A DNA stretch of 64,000 nt, from contig MPNO01000014.1 in assembly GCA_002239065.1 (NCBI GenBank), forward strand, positions 17,476-81,475, read 5' to 3'. Shown here piece by piece: positions 1-8,652 of this stretch (positions are counted from its first letter, which is position 1; every line of letters begins with the position of its first letter). The position numbers and the translations under genes were made by a program. The DNA is from Defluviicoccus sp. bin129. GTDB lineage: Bacteria; Pseudomonadota; Alphaproteobacteria; MPNO01. Below the pieces are notes generated by a model that did not search any database, was not told the DNA's origin, and saw only the letters and a program-made list of their open reading frames with translations.

Positions 1-1
1 C

Positions 2-1910
2 ACCGCGGTCAGCCTGGAGCCGCGCGCCGTGCTCGCCGACTGGGACAAGGGAACCGAGAAGCTCACCGTCCATACCTCGAGCCAGGTGCCGCACATGATC
101 AAGACCGTGTTCGCGCGGCACCTGCCGGTCGACGAGCACAACATCCGCATCGTGGCGCCCGATGTCGGCGGCTCGTTCGGGCTCAAGATCCACACCTATG
201 GCGACGAGGTCGCGGTCTGCGCGCTGGCCATATTGCTCGACCGGCCGGTCAAGTTCGTCGCCGACCGGCTGGAATCCTTCGTCACCGACATCCACGCCCG
301 CGAGAACCGGATCCGGGCGCGCATGGCCCTCACCCGAGAGGGCGAGATCACCGCGCTCGAGATCGACGACCTGTCGGGCGTCGGCGCCTATTCGCAATAC
401 CCCCGGACCAGCGTGTTCGAGGCCAACCAGATCCTCAATATCGCCGGCGGGCCGTACCGGCATCCCAACTACCGGGCGGTGGCGCAAATCGTCTATCTCA
501 ACGGCGTGCCGACCTCGCAGTATCGCGGCGTCGGCCACCCGATCGGCATCTCGGCGAGCGAGGCGCTGCTCGACCTCGCAGCCGCGACCGTCGGCATGGA
601 CCCGGTCGAGCTCCGCCGGCGCAATTTGATGGAGGACGACTCCTACCCACGCCGGACCGCGTCGGGCGTGCATGTCCAAGATCTGTCGCACCAGGCCTGC
701 CTGGAGCAGCTCGTGGAACGCATCGGCTACGCGGACCTGCGCGCCGAGCAGGAGCGGCTGCGCGGCGCGGGGGTGTGGCGCGGCATCGGCGTGTGCTCCT
801 TCATCAAGGGCACCGCGCCCGGCCCGGAGGGCTATTACGGCGCCGGCAAGGCGCCGATCGCCTCGCAGGACGCCTGCACGATGAGCCTGGAGCCCGGCGG
901 CGGCGTGCTGTGCGCCGTCGGCGTCACCGAGCAGGGCCAGGGGGCGGACGCGGTGATGCGCCAGATCGCGGCGACCGCCGTCGGCGTTCCCATCGAGCGC
1001 GTCCGGGTGATCTCGGGCGATACCGACGCGGTGCCCTATGGCGGGGGCACCTATGCGAGCCGGGCGACGGCGATCGGCGGCGAGGCGACATGGCTCGCCG
1101 GCCGCGCGCTCCGGACGGAGATCCTGCGGCTCGCCGGCGCGCTGTTGCAGACCGCGCCCGAGCGGCTCGACGTGGGCGGGGGCGAGGGGGGGGACGCACG
1201 CGGGGGCCGCGCCCGCCACCCCCCCCCCCCGCGCGGTCCGGACGGAGCGCCTGCGGCTCGCCGGCGCGCTGTTGCAGCCCGCGCCCGAGCGGCTCGACGT
1301 GGCCGGCGGCGAGGTGGTCGACGCAGGCGGCGGCGCGCCGCGCATCCCGCTCGCCGAGATCGGCCGGATCGGCCATTTCCAGATCGGCGAGCTGCCCAAC
1401 GACATCCAGCCCGAGCTCACCCAGACGCGGCATTTCCGGCTGCGCGACCGGATCTACATCTTTACCAACGGCGCGCACGCCTCGCATGTCGAAGTCGATG
1501 TCGAGACCGGTCTGGTGCGGCTGCTGAACCACTGGGTGGTGGAGGATTGCGGCCGGGTGATCAACCCCTTGCTGGCCGACGAGCAGGTCCGCGGCGGCGC
1601 CGTGCAGGGGATCGGCGGCGGGCTCTACGAGCACTGCATCTACGACGACAACGCGCAGCTCCAGAACGGCACCATGGTCGACTACCTGACGCCGATGGCG
1701 CTGGAGATGCCCGACATCGACGTGGCCCATGTCCAGACGCTCACCGCCGAATCCGAGCTCGGCGCCAAGGGCGTCGGCGAATCCGGCGTCGGCGGCGCGC
1801 CGTCGGCGGTGATGAACGCGGTCAACGACGCGCTGAGGCCGTTCGGCGCGCGGGTGACGGAGCATCCGATCACGCCGGAGACCGTGCTCCGGGCGCTCGG
1901 GCGGGTGTGA
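2..1910 (+). CDS. Xanthine dehydrogenase/aldehyde oxidase-family molybdopterin-binding subunit (5' truncated, frame broken)
   Basis: Large catalytic subunit of a molybdenum hydroxylase, which hydroxylates an aldehyde or N-heterocycle at a Mo-pterin centre with FAD and 2Fe-2S partner subunits. The frame is open from the window edge, so the N-terminus and any partner genes lie to the left. Family signatures seen: GGSFGLK, YRGVGHPI, VTEQGQG, and near the C-terminus GAKGVGESG, which holds the catalytic Glu. Reading moves from one frame to the next between about 1111 and 1237, where 127 nt are a degraded copy of 1238 onward. Removing them restores one frame through to the TGA at 1910. The substrate cannot be told. 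CoxL-type carbon monoxide dehydrogenase is not supported, because I do not see its AYRCSFR active-site loop. Confidence 0.85.
1111..1300 (+). repeat. Local direct duplication (offset 127 nt) with a G/C-degraded first copy
   Basis: About 75 nt starting CCGGACGGAG at 1111 recur at 1238 with few differences. After that the first copy continues as a poor version of the second, drifting into runs such as GGGGGGGG and a C10-plus tract (1219-1230) where the second copy has ordinary coding sequence. The offset of 127 nt breaks the molybdenum hydroxylase frame. It is most simply an assembly or read error. Confidence 0.8.
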
Positions 1911-1956
1911 GGCGGGGCGATCAGCGTAATCCGGGGGCGGGCGCGCGCCCTGCCGC

Positions 1957-4263
1957 TCAGCCGCTTCCACCCATGCGCGTCCTCCGGAAGGTCAGTGAAA
2001 TTCGTCGAGACCGTTCGGTCCACCTGCCCTTGCCCGGCCGGCCCCTTCGCGGTTCGTTCTCCCGCTTCGGGATTTCATGCTTCCACCTGTACCTCGCATC
2101 GCCCGCCAGGATTGCAACGCTGCGACGCTCGAGGGGTTGGTAGATCGGTTTCTCTTTGCGGCCAAGGGTAAACCGCATGTCCCATGTCTCGATCAGGCTG
2201 ACAGTCGCTATGTGCTCGGCGAAGTCGTCTGGATGGTCGATGTGGGGCGCGATGCCCTGTTTGCCGACATATTCGTTGACGATCACCTGATCGGGCAGGT
2301 CCGGCATCAACCCTTCGTCAACGAGCCTGTGGCCCAACTCGTGCGCCCATTCGGGCAGCGCGGGCGCGCGGTCCGATTCGTCGATTCCGCGCTTCTTGTA
2401 GTCGTAGCGCCACCCATAGTGCTGTACACGGCGTTGAAGCTCCGTGCTCCACTCGGCTCCATCGATCCACTCCAAGAGATGGGCCTCTTCTTCCTGGGTG
2501 ATGAAATCCGGCCTGTAAATCAAACCCGTCGGCTCGACTGCAGACCGGGCACGATCGGCCTGCGGCAAGTCCGTAGCGATGACATCCTCCGTCACCGACG
2601 GGACACGATAGGTCTCCGGCGGTTCCATAACGACGCCAGCCACGGCCTCGAACGGGCGAGGAAAGACCTCCGGTGGGTCTGGAACGACGCCGGCTTCGGT
2701 CGCCAGCCCGCGACGAAACTTGTCGGGATCCACTCGTTCTTCGATGTCGATGTTCTCCGGCAGTCGAAGGCTCTTCTCCCCTTCAACGACAAGATCGTCT
2801 CCATCGACGAACCAGTAGCCGCTTCCATCGGCACGCAAGCGGCCTTTCGGCAAAGAAAGGCGGCGCTCGATGCACGACCATGCCAACCGAACGGCGAGTT
2901 CCCGGGCCGCCTTGTCGGCGGCGGTGGCGGTCAGGTCGGCGGCGTACCACTTGGCGCGGGCTTTCCACTGCTTGCGAAGGACGGGTGCGCCGCGCCAGGC
3001 CAAGGTGAAATATCCGTCCTCGTCCATTGGTTCGAGGGGAGACCGTCGAGAGGGCGGCAGCGCTGCCGCCTCGCCACCCGGCCAGGAAGCCGCCAGAGCG
3101 CGGGTCGCCAAGAATTCCCGAAGCCCGGCGTCACCGCGGAATTCCTTGTGGAGCGCCCGGTAGCCGTGGCGCCATCCGCACAAGATGGCGGCGGCCCACC
3201 ACACCCCGGGCGGCAGGCCCGGCAGGTCCTGGTTCCAGGATCTGAACCTCGTCGGGTCTGGCCGCAGCAGGGCGAGCCATATGGCGAGGCCCGCGCCGTT
3301 TCCTCGCCAATCGTCGCAGGATACCGTCTCATTCCCCGCGACGATCCGTCGAGTCCGCTCCAGCCAGGGGTTCGTGTCGTCGAGGCGCGCTGCCCGCGCT
3401 ATTCGGTCGGCGAGTGCGGCGGGGGATTCTTCCCCGGCGTTTGGCCATTCCATACAGGACAATGCCGCCCGCCACAGCCGCTCCTGATCGTCCGAACCGG
3501 CTCCAACACCTTCCGAGCGGTCTCCGCCCAGCCAGGGGAGTTGCAGCCATTGCGCATCGAGCCGTACGGTTTCTTCCGCGACCCCGGCCGCGTTTCGTCC
3601 GAGGGCCCGGCGCAGGACCTTGATCCACGGCTCCATATGGGGCACCGCCCAAACCGCCATCGCCATCGCCCCCTGTACGGCGTTCAGGGCCTCGGGCAAT
3701 TCCAGCGGTCGGGTTTCCGGGGTCCCAGGATCGCCCGCCGGTGGAGGTTCCGGCGCGAAGTCGGTCACCACGACGGGCGCATCCGGCAAGGAGAGGTTGG
3801 AGAATTGCCCCGCCATCGCGAGGAGATGCGTCTTCTGTTCGTCGGAGGGGACTTCGACGGTCTTGACCGCGTAGAGGGGGAGCGGTGCGCGCCAGCGAAC
3901 GACCGGAGAGACGCCGCCATCCTCGCGACCAGCCGCGGCGCGTTCCAGGTCCTTCCACGCTTCCGGGAAGGGGAGCTCGTCGACGTCGAACGACAGCCGT
4001 ACCGGGATCGCGTTGCGCCCCGCCGAAAGCTCCTCCGATACGAAGCTCTCCCGTCCCAGGAAAGAGCAGGCGTTGGCGCGTGGCCGCAGCCACCCGTCCT
4101 GGCTGGCGTGGAACAGCCTTCGATGGCTCGCCACCAGGCCGAGCCAGGTCGGAAAAGTCGGGTCGATCCCGGCAACCGCATCCTGGGCTGACACATTCCC
4201 ACCGGCGGCACGCCGCCTGCCCCCGGGTCGATCCGCAAACGCGAACTCTCCCTGTCCGCTCAT
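1957..4263 (-). CDS. Large protein with C-terminal AlkB/ALKBH8-like 2OG-Fe(II) dioxygenase domain
   Basis: 768 aa. Residues about 578-768 form an AlkB-family domain. Iron ligands are the HID motif (about 674-676) and a distal His in RYRWKHE (about 729). The 2-oxoglutarate-binding arginines lie in RRISLTFR (about 753-760). The NEY...GIAPHIDHPDD stretch and the RYRW-H element resemble eukaryotic ALKBH8, a tRNA wobble-uridine hydroxylase, more than E. coli AlkB by my reading. Residues 1 to about 570 match nothing I recognise; they are Trp- and Arg-rich with no transmembrane segment. The ATG overlaps the stop of the helicase gene by 4 nt (ATGA), so the two are probably translationally coupled. 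Oxidative demethylation or hydroxylation of a nucleic acid is inferred; the substrate is unknown. Confidence 0.75.
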   Translation of the reverse strand: MSGQGEFAFADRPGGRRRAAGGNVSAQDAVAGIDPTFPTWLGLVASHRRLFHASQDGWLRPRANACSFLGRESFVSEELSAGRNAIPVRLSFDVDELPFPEAWKDLERAAAGREDGGVSPVVRWRAPLPLYAVKTVEVPSDEQKTHLLAMAGQFSNLSLPDAPVVVTDFAPEPPPAGDPGTPETRPLELPEALNAVQGAMAMAVWAVPHMEPWIKVLRRALGRNAAGVAEETVRLDAQWLQLPWLGGDRSEGVGAGSDDQERLWRAALSCMEWPNAGEESPAALADRIARAARLDDTNPWLERTRRIVAGNETVSCDDWRGNGAGLAIWLALLRPDPTRFRSWNQDLPGLPPGVWWAAAILCGWRHGYRALHKEFRGDAGLREFLATRALAASWPGGEAAALPPSRRSPLEPMDEDGYFTLAWRGAPVLRKQWKARAKWYAADLTATAADKAARELAVRLAWSCIERRLSLPKGRLRADGSGYWFVDGDDLVVEGEKSLRLPENIDIEERVDPDKFRRGLATEAGVVPDPPEVFPRPFEAVAGVVMEPPETYRVPSVTEDVIATDLPQADRARSAVEPTGLIYRPDFITQEEEAHLLEWIDGAEWSTELQRRVQHYGWRYDYKKRGIDESDRAPALPEWAHELGHRLVDEGLMPDLPDQVIVNEYVGKQGIAPHIDHPDDFAEHIATVSLIETWDMRFTLGRKEKPIYQPLERRSVAILAGDARYRWKHEIPKRENEPRRGRPGKGRWTERSRRISLTFRRTRMGGSG

Positions 4264-5354
4264 GGCCGCTCCAGGAATTCGGGGCCCGGCAACCGATCGA
4301 GGAGCGCATCGGGCAAACCGTCGCCCTCATGCATCAGAAAGAGGTTATCCCGCGCCCGAGCGCAAAGCATGTACATCTTGCGTTGATTCACCGCGTTGCT
4401 GTGGAAAAGAAGCTCGCCGATCTCCATGACGAAGACGGTGTCGAATTCCTGCCCCTTGATCGACCCCACGTTGAGGATCGTGATTCCCCGTTCCAGGAGG
4501 TCGATCTGGTCCTCGTTTTGCCTCTCGGTTGTATAGATTTGAACAGGTTGTCCCGGGAGCCGATCGCGCAAGCCGGAATACAGGCTCTCACCCGTACCGT
4601 TGCGGACCACGGCGACGCCGACGCGCCCGCCTCGCGTATTGTACCAGTTGGCGATCAGCGCGGTCGCGCTGTCGAGGCGGTACGCCACCGCGCGGGGCAG
4701 TTCGCCCGACCGACGGCGCTTCACCTCGGGAATCGGGGCAGCCCCCGCGTGGAAGTGCTCGGCGACGCGCGCGATTTCGGGCGTGTTGCGATGGTTGGCG
4801 TTGAGCAGGACCGGATCGCCAAAACGCCCCTCGACCTGGATGTCGCGAAGCGTGGAACGGTCCGCGCGGAGGGCCTGGTCCTCGTCCGCGAACACCGTGA
4901 CGGCGTTCGCCACGAAATCCCGGAGGTAACGGAAAAGCGACCGGGGAAGGTCCTGGGCTTCGTCGACGATCGCGTGGACCGGTCCCGGTGTGACGCCGCG
5001 CTCTTCCAGCGTCTCGTGCATCGCCTCCCAGATGTAGTCATAGCGATTGCCCTCCCTGGACGGCACCGGGGCGGCCGCCTGTCCGCGGTAGTGGCGGCTC
5101 ACGAAGCTGTGCATGGTGCGCGCGTCGACCCGCCCCTCCGTCAACTGGGCAATGAGACGGCGGAGCATCCGGTTGTAAGCGATGATCACCGCCGGCCTCT
5201 TGGCTTCGGCCAGCATCTGGGCGCGGTAAACCGCGAGCACCGTCTTGCCCGAGCCCGGCGGTCCCACCACGAACAGCGAATCGTCGAACGCCGTCTCATA
5301 GACTTCAAGCTGATTCTCGTCGCTCGCGATCTCTTCGTAGGTAGGCAGCCGCAC
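4260..5354 (-). CDS. Superfamily 1 (UvrD/Rep-like) helicase or ATPase
   Basis: 364 aa with a full set of SF1 motifs: Walker A GPPGSGKT (about 31-38), Walker B VDEAQD (about 130-135), FADEDQAL (motif III), NANHRNTPE (motif IV), GSIKGQEFD (motif V) and a CARARDNL element (motif VI). It is about half the size of UvrD and has no visible accessory domain. The open frame reaches further upstream, but a GTG at 5354 lies 1 nt after the stop of the methyltransferase gene and gives a product starting V-R-L-P-T-Y-E-E, so I choose it. Its stop overlaps the next gene by 4 nt. ATP-driven translocation on DNA or RNA is known for the family; the role in this cassette is inferred. Confidence 0.85.
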   Translation of the reverse strand: MRLPTYEEIASDENQLEVYETAFDDSLFVVGPPGSGKTVLAVYRAQMLAEAKRPAVIIAYNRMLRRLIAQLTEGRVDARTMHSFVSRHYRGQAAAPVPSREGNRYDYIWEAMHETLEERGVTPGPVHAIVDEAQDLPRSLFRYLRDFVANAVTVFADEDQALRADRSTLRDIQVEGRFGDPVLLNANHRNTPEIARVAEHFHAGAAPIPEVKRRRSGELPRAVAYRLDSATALIANWYNTRGGRVGVAVVRNGTGESLYSGLRDRLPGQPVQIYTTERQNEDQIDLLERGITILNVGSIKGQEFDTVFVMEIGELLFHSNAVNQRKMYMLCARARDNLFLMHEGDGLPDALLDRLPGPEFLERP

Positions 5355-5355
5355 G

Positions 5356-6195
5356 TCATTCCCCGAGGCACAGAACCCGCCGCTGCGGGCGATGGAAGAG
5401 GGCGTAATAGAGGCTACGATTCTGTAAACGGTCCCTACGCTCGACGACGATCTCCTCCTGATCTTCGGCATGCAGTTCAAAACCGGCCGCCTCCAGCAAT
5501 TGCCGAAACTCCGGATACCGGCGGTTGGGCTGCCGCCGGGTAGAGTTGGTGTAGAGCAGCGTCACGGCGCCTCGGCCGAGCCTGTCGAGCAGGCCTTCCA
5601 GGTCGCCGAACATGGCTTCGACGTCCAGGGTGGGGCTTGCGAACAGGTAAGACAGGATCACGATCACATCCCGCCATCCGGGGCGGTGCGGCCAATCCAC
5701 CGCGCCCATGCCGATAGCCCAACGCGCCCTTACGCGTCCGGGTATGTGATCCGAGCCCGCTAGGCGGGCACCCAGCCGTCGCATCGATTTCGCACGGTCG
5801 ATACCGATATAGTCGAAGCGCGTCTCGTCCCCAAGCGTCGCCGCCAGAGCGAGTCCTCCGGTGAAGGGACCGCAGCCTATATCCACGACGATGGGGTTCT
5901 CCGGCCGCGCGCCAGCCAGGAGCTGGCCGAAAGCGGTAACCAGTTCCTCGACGTGCCCCCTCTGGTTCATGAACGCGTAGAGCAGCGCCAGGTCGTCCGG
6001 GGACAAAGTTCCCAATTGGGCGTCGAAGTCGGCTTGACCGCGGCCGATGGCTTCCACCGCCTCGTCCATGGTCATGCCGAAGCGCGTGCCGCCATGCGAT
6101 CGGGGATCGTTGCGGACCGGGCCGATGATTTCGTCTCTCCGCAACTCGTCGAGCCAGCCCGGCATCTGCACGGCGTCCAACACAACCCCCTGCAC
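5356..6195 (-). CDS. Class I SAM-dependent methyltransferase
   Basis: 279 aa from a GTG at 6195; a later ATG within the first dozen codons (before P-G-W-L-D) is also possible. A Rossmann methyltransferase core is shown by VDIGCGPFTGG (about 104-114), the SAM-binding motif I, followed by GIDRAKSM (about 131-138), whose acidic residue should bind the ribose hydroxyls. About 100 residues of helical sequence precede the core. The target cannot be read from sequence, and no DPPY-type DNA amino-methyltransferase motif is present. It is the first gene of a three-gene minus-strand unit, with 1 nt to the helicase start and a 4 nt overlap after that. Together with the AlkB-like gene, this points to nucleic-acid modification. 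Confidence 0.75.
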   Translation of the reverse strand: MQGVVLDAVQMPGWLDELRRDEIIGPVRNDPRSHGGTRFGMTMDEAVEAIGRGQADFDAQLGTLSPDDLALLYAFMNQRGHVEELVTAFGQLLAGARPENPIVVDIGCGPFTGGLALAATLGDETRFDYIGIDRAKSMRRLGARLAGSDHIPGRVRARWAIGMGAVDWPHRPGWRDVIVILSYLFASPTLDVEAMFGDLEGLLDRLGRGAVTLLYTNSTRRQPNRRYPEFRQLLEAAGFELHAEDQEEIVVERRDRLQNRSLYYALFHRPQRRVLCLGE

Positions 6196-6352
6196 TACAA
6201 GCTGCCGCAGGTCAGTATAGCGCGCTCGACGACGGGTGGGTTCGCCCCGACTCGCGTCATGCCGGCGATCGCGGCATGACGCTCCACCTCCCGTTGCCGC
6301 GCCGGGCGGGAGTTTCTAGGCTCCAACCGCGATTTCCCGACGAGAGGACATC

Positions 6353-6997
6353 ATGGACATCACCCTCTACTACGCGCCGGTCACCTGCGCGCTCGCGCCC
6401 TGGATCACGCTGACCGAAGCCGGGGCGGAATTTGAGGTCAGGCCGCTCAACCTCGGCCGCCGGCAGCACATGTCGGCGGACTACATGGCGATCAACCCCA
6501 AGCACAAGGTGCCGCTCTTGGCGGTCGACGGCGAGACGATGACCGAGAGCACGGCGATCCAGCTCTGGATCGCGCGCGCCTTCCCGGAAGCCGGGCTGCT
6601 GCCCGACGACCCGTGGCGGGAGCTCGAGGCGATCTCGCTGCACTCCTGGTGCTCGTCGGGCATCCACCCCTATCTCAGCCGCATCAACGCCCCGCCCCGG
6701 GTGTGCGACGTGCCGGGCGCGGACGACAACGTGGTCGGCCACGCGCGGGAATATTTGACCGAGGCGTTCGGCATCGCGGACGGCATGCTGGAGGGGCGCG
6801 CGTACTTCTTCGACCGCTTCACCACGCCCGATGCGCATTTCTTCTGGTGCTGCCGGCGCGCGACCCAGTTCGACTTCGACCTGACCGCCTTCCCCAACAC
6901 CGCCGCCCATTTCGAGCGCATGCAGGGCCGTGACAGCGTGCGCAAGCTGCTCGCCTACGAAAAGCGGGTCATGGACGACTTCGCGAGCGCGGCGTAG
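6353..6997 (+). CDS. Glutathione S-transferase family protein
   Basis: 214 aa cytosolic GST-fold protein. The thioredoxin-like N-terminal domain has YYAPVTCALAP, where Cys12 matches the catalytic Cys of beta-class bacterial GSTs. It is followed by HKVPLL with the cis-Pro and ESTAIQ, which contacts the glutathione gamma-glutamyl group. The C-terminal half (about 85-214) is the helical domain. The start is ATG after GAGAGGA. The gene stands alone, divergent from the methyltransferase cassette and upstream of the TRAP transporter, with 69 nt between them. Conjugation or isomerisation of an electrophile is likely; the substrate is unknown. Confidence 0.88.
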   Translation: MDITLYYAPVTCALAPWITLTEAGAEFEVRPLNLGRRQHMSADYMAINPKHKVPLLAVDGETMTESTAIQLWIARAFPEAGLLPDDPWRELEAISLHSWCSSGIHPYLSRINAPPRVCDVPGADDNVVGHAREYLTEAFGIADGMLEGRAYFFDRFTTPDAHFFWCCRRATQFDFDLTAFPNTAAHFERMQGRDSVRKLLAYEKRVMDDFASAA

Positions 6998-7066
6998 GCG
7001 CCTCGACCCGGTTTTCGACGCCCGCCATCGCGTGATAGTCTCGCGGCCGACACAGGGGAGACGATC

Positions 7067-8086
7067 ATGCTGAAACGTATCGCGCTTTTGCCGCTCGGCT
7101 GCCTGGCTGCGGGGCTCGCCGCCGCCCCCGCCGGCGCCGAGACCGTGCTGAAAATCTCGAGCTGGGCGCCGCCGACGCATTTCCTAAACGCCACCGTGTG
7201 GCCGACCTGGGGGAAGTGGGTCACGGAGGCGACCCAGGGCCGGGTCAAGACCAAGATCGAGTACAAGCTCGCCTCGCCGCTCAAGCAGTTCGGCGTGGTG
7301 CGCGACGGCATCGCCGACGCCGGCTGGATCTTCCACGGCTACAACACCCGCTACGTCGCGACCCAGGTCGTCGAGATGCCCAATCTCGACACCAGCGCCG
7401 AGGCCGCCGGGGTGGCCTACTGGAAGGTGCATGAAAAGTATCTGCACAAGGCGAGGGAGCACCGCGGCACGGTGCTGCTCGGGCTGATGTCGCACGGCCC
7501 GGCGGTGATCCATACCAAGAAGCCGCTGAAGGCGCTTTCCGACCTCAAGGGCTTGAAGATCCGCGTGCCCGGCGGGGTCGGCAGCCTGGTCGGCAAGGCG
7601 CTCGGCGTCACCGCGGTCAAGCTGCCGGCGCCCAAGGTCTACGAAGCGCTGTCGTCCGGCGTCGCCGACGGCATCTTCATGCCGATGGAGACGCAGAAGA
7701 CCTTCCGCCTCAAGGAGGTGGTCCCGCATGTGATGATCATGCCGGGCGGGCTCTACTACGGAAGCTTCGCGCTGCTGATCAACCCGGGCACGCTCAAGAA
7801 GCTGTCCGACGCCGACCGCAAGGCGGTGATGAGCGTTTCCGGCGAAAGGCTGTCGCAGTTCGCCGGCACGGTGTGGGATGCCGGGGACAAGGCCGGCCTC
7901 GCCGCGGCGAAGGAGGCGGGAACGACGGTCCAGACGGCGACGGCGGCCATGAAGAAGGCGTATCTCGCCCTCATGAAGCCGGTCGAGGAGGCGTGGATCG
8001 AGCGCGCCGGCAAGGGCGGCTACGACGCCCGCGCCGCGCTCGCCGAGCTGCGCCAGACCGCCCGCGCCTATGACAAGGCCAAGTGA
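7067..8086 (+). CDS. dctP: TRAP transporter substrate-binding protein, DctP family
   Basis: 339 aa periplasmic solute receptor. The signal peptide ends near residue 24 (APAGA then E-T-V-L-K). The mature protein has the DctP fold, including KPLKALSDLKGLKIRVPGG, where the Arg normally binds a ligand carboxylate, and then KVYEALSSGVADGIFMP. It is the first gene of a complete dctP-dctQ-dctM operon, and its stop overlaps the dctQ GTG by 4 nt. It captures an organic acid or similar anion for sodium-driven uptake; the exact ligand is not deducible. Confidence 0.92.
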   Translation: MLKRIALLPLGCLAAGLAAAPAGAETVLKISSWAPPTHFLNATVWPTWGKWVTEATQGRVKTKIEYKLASPLKQFGVVRDGIADAGWIFHGYNTRYVATQVVEMPNLDTSAEAAGVAYWKVHEKYLHKAREHRGTVLLGLMSHGPAVIHTKKPLKALSDLKGLKIRVPGGVGSLVGKALGVTAVKLPAPKVYEALSSGVADGIFMPMETQKTFRLKEVVPHVMIMPGGLYYGSFALLINPGTLKKLSDADRKAVMSVSGERLSQFAGTVWDAGDKAGLAAAKEAGTTVQTATAAMKKAYLALMKPVEEAWIERAGKGGYDARAALAELRQTARAYDKAK

Positions 8087-8631
8087 GCGAAGCGGGTCCG
8101 GTTGACGACAAACCCCCTTCCGGGCGGCGCTTCGGCGGCTGGCTGACCGCCGTTCCGGAAGGGGCGTCGTCGGTCGTGCTGTTCGCGCTGATGGCGATGA
8201 CCTGCGTCGACGTCATCGGGCGCGAGCTGCTCGGCGCCCCGCTCGACGGCGCGACCGAGCTGACCCAGCTCATGCTGGGCGTGCTCGTCTTCGCCATCCT
8301 GCCCTCGGTGTGCCTGCGCGAGGAGCATGTCTCGGTCGACCTGCTCGACATCTGGTTCCCGGACCGGCTGGTGCCGCTGCGCCAGGCGATCCTGAACGCG
8401 ATCATGGCGGCGGCGCTGGGTTTCGTCGCCTGGCGGGTCTGGATCATCGCGAGCCGGGAGGCCGAGTACGGCGACGCCACCGAGTTTCTCGAAATCGAAC
8501 TTGCGCCGATCACCTATTTCATCGCCGTGCTGAGCGCCTGCGGCGCGGTGGCCTTCGCCGCCAACGTCGTCCGCCATGCGCGCGGGTCGGGTCCGGTGCC
8601 GGCCGGCGGCGACGACCACAGCAGCGTCTGA
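8083..8631 (+). CDS. dctQ: TRAP transporter small permease, DctQ family
   Basis: 182 aa with four predicted membrane helices (about 28-50, 63-84, 103-127 and 145-165). The CVDVIGRELLGAPLDGATEL stretch after helix 1 is typical of DctQ. The start is GTG overlapping the dctP stop (GTGA). The subunit joins the M subunit in the inner membrane to form the transporter. Confidence 0.9.
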   Translation: MSEAGPVDDKPPSGRRFGGWLTAVPEGASSVVLFALMAMTCVDVIGRELLGAPLDGATELTQLMLGVLVFAILPSVCLREEHVSVDLLDIWFPDRLVPLRQAILNAIMAAALGFVAWRVWIIASREAEYGDATEFLEIELAPITYFIAVLSACGAVAFAANVVRHARGSGPVPAGGDDHSSV

Positions 8632-8652
8632 CGGCGCGACGACCCGGGTCCG

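Noticed and set aside
1191..2143. Continuation of the first molybdenum hydroxylase frame to 2143
   Set aside because: After the degraded duplication this frame has only Arg/Pro/Gly-rich sequence; the homologous protein continues in the next frame to 1910.
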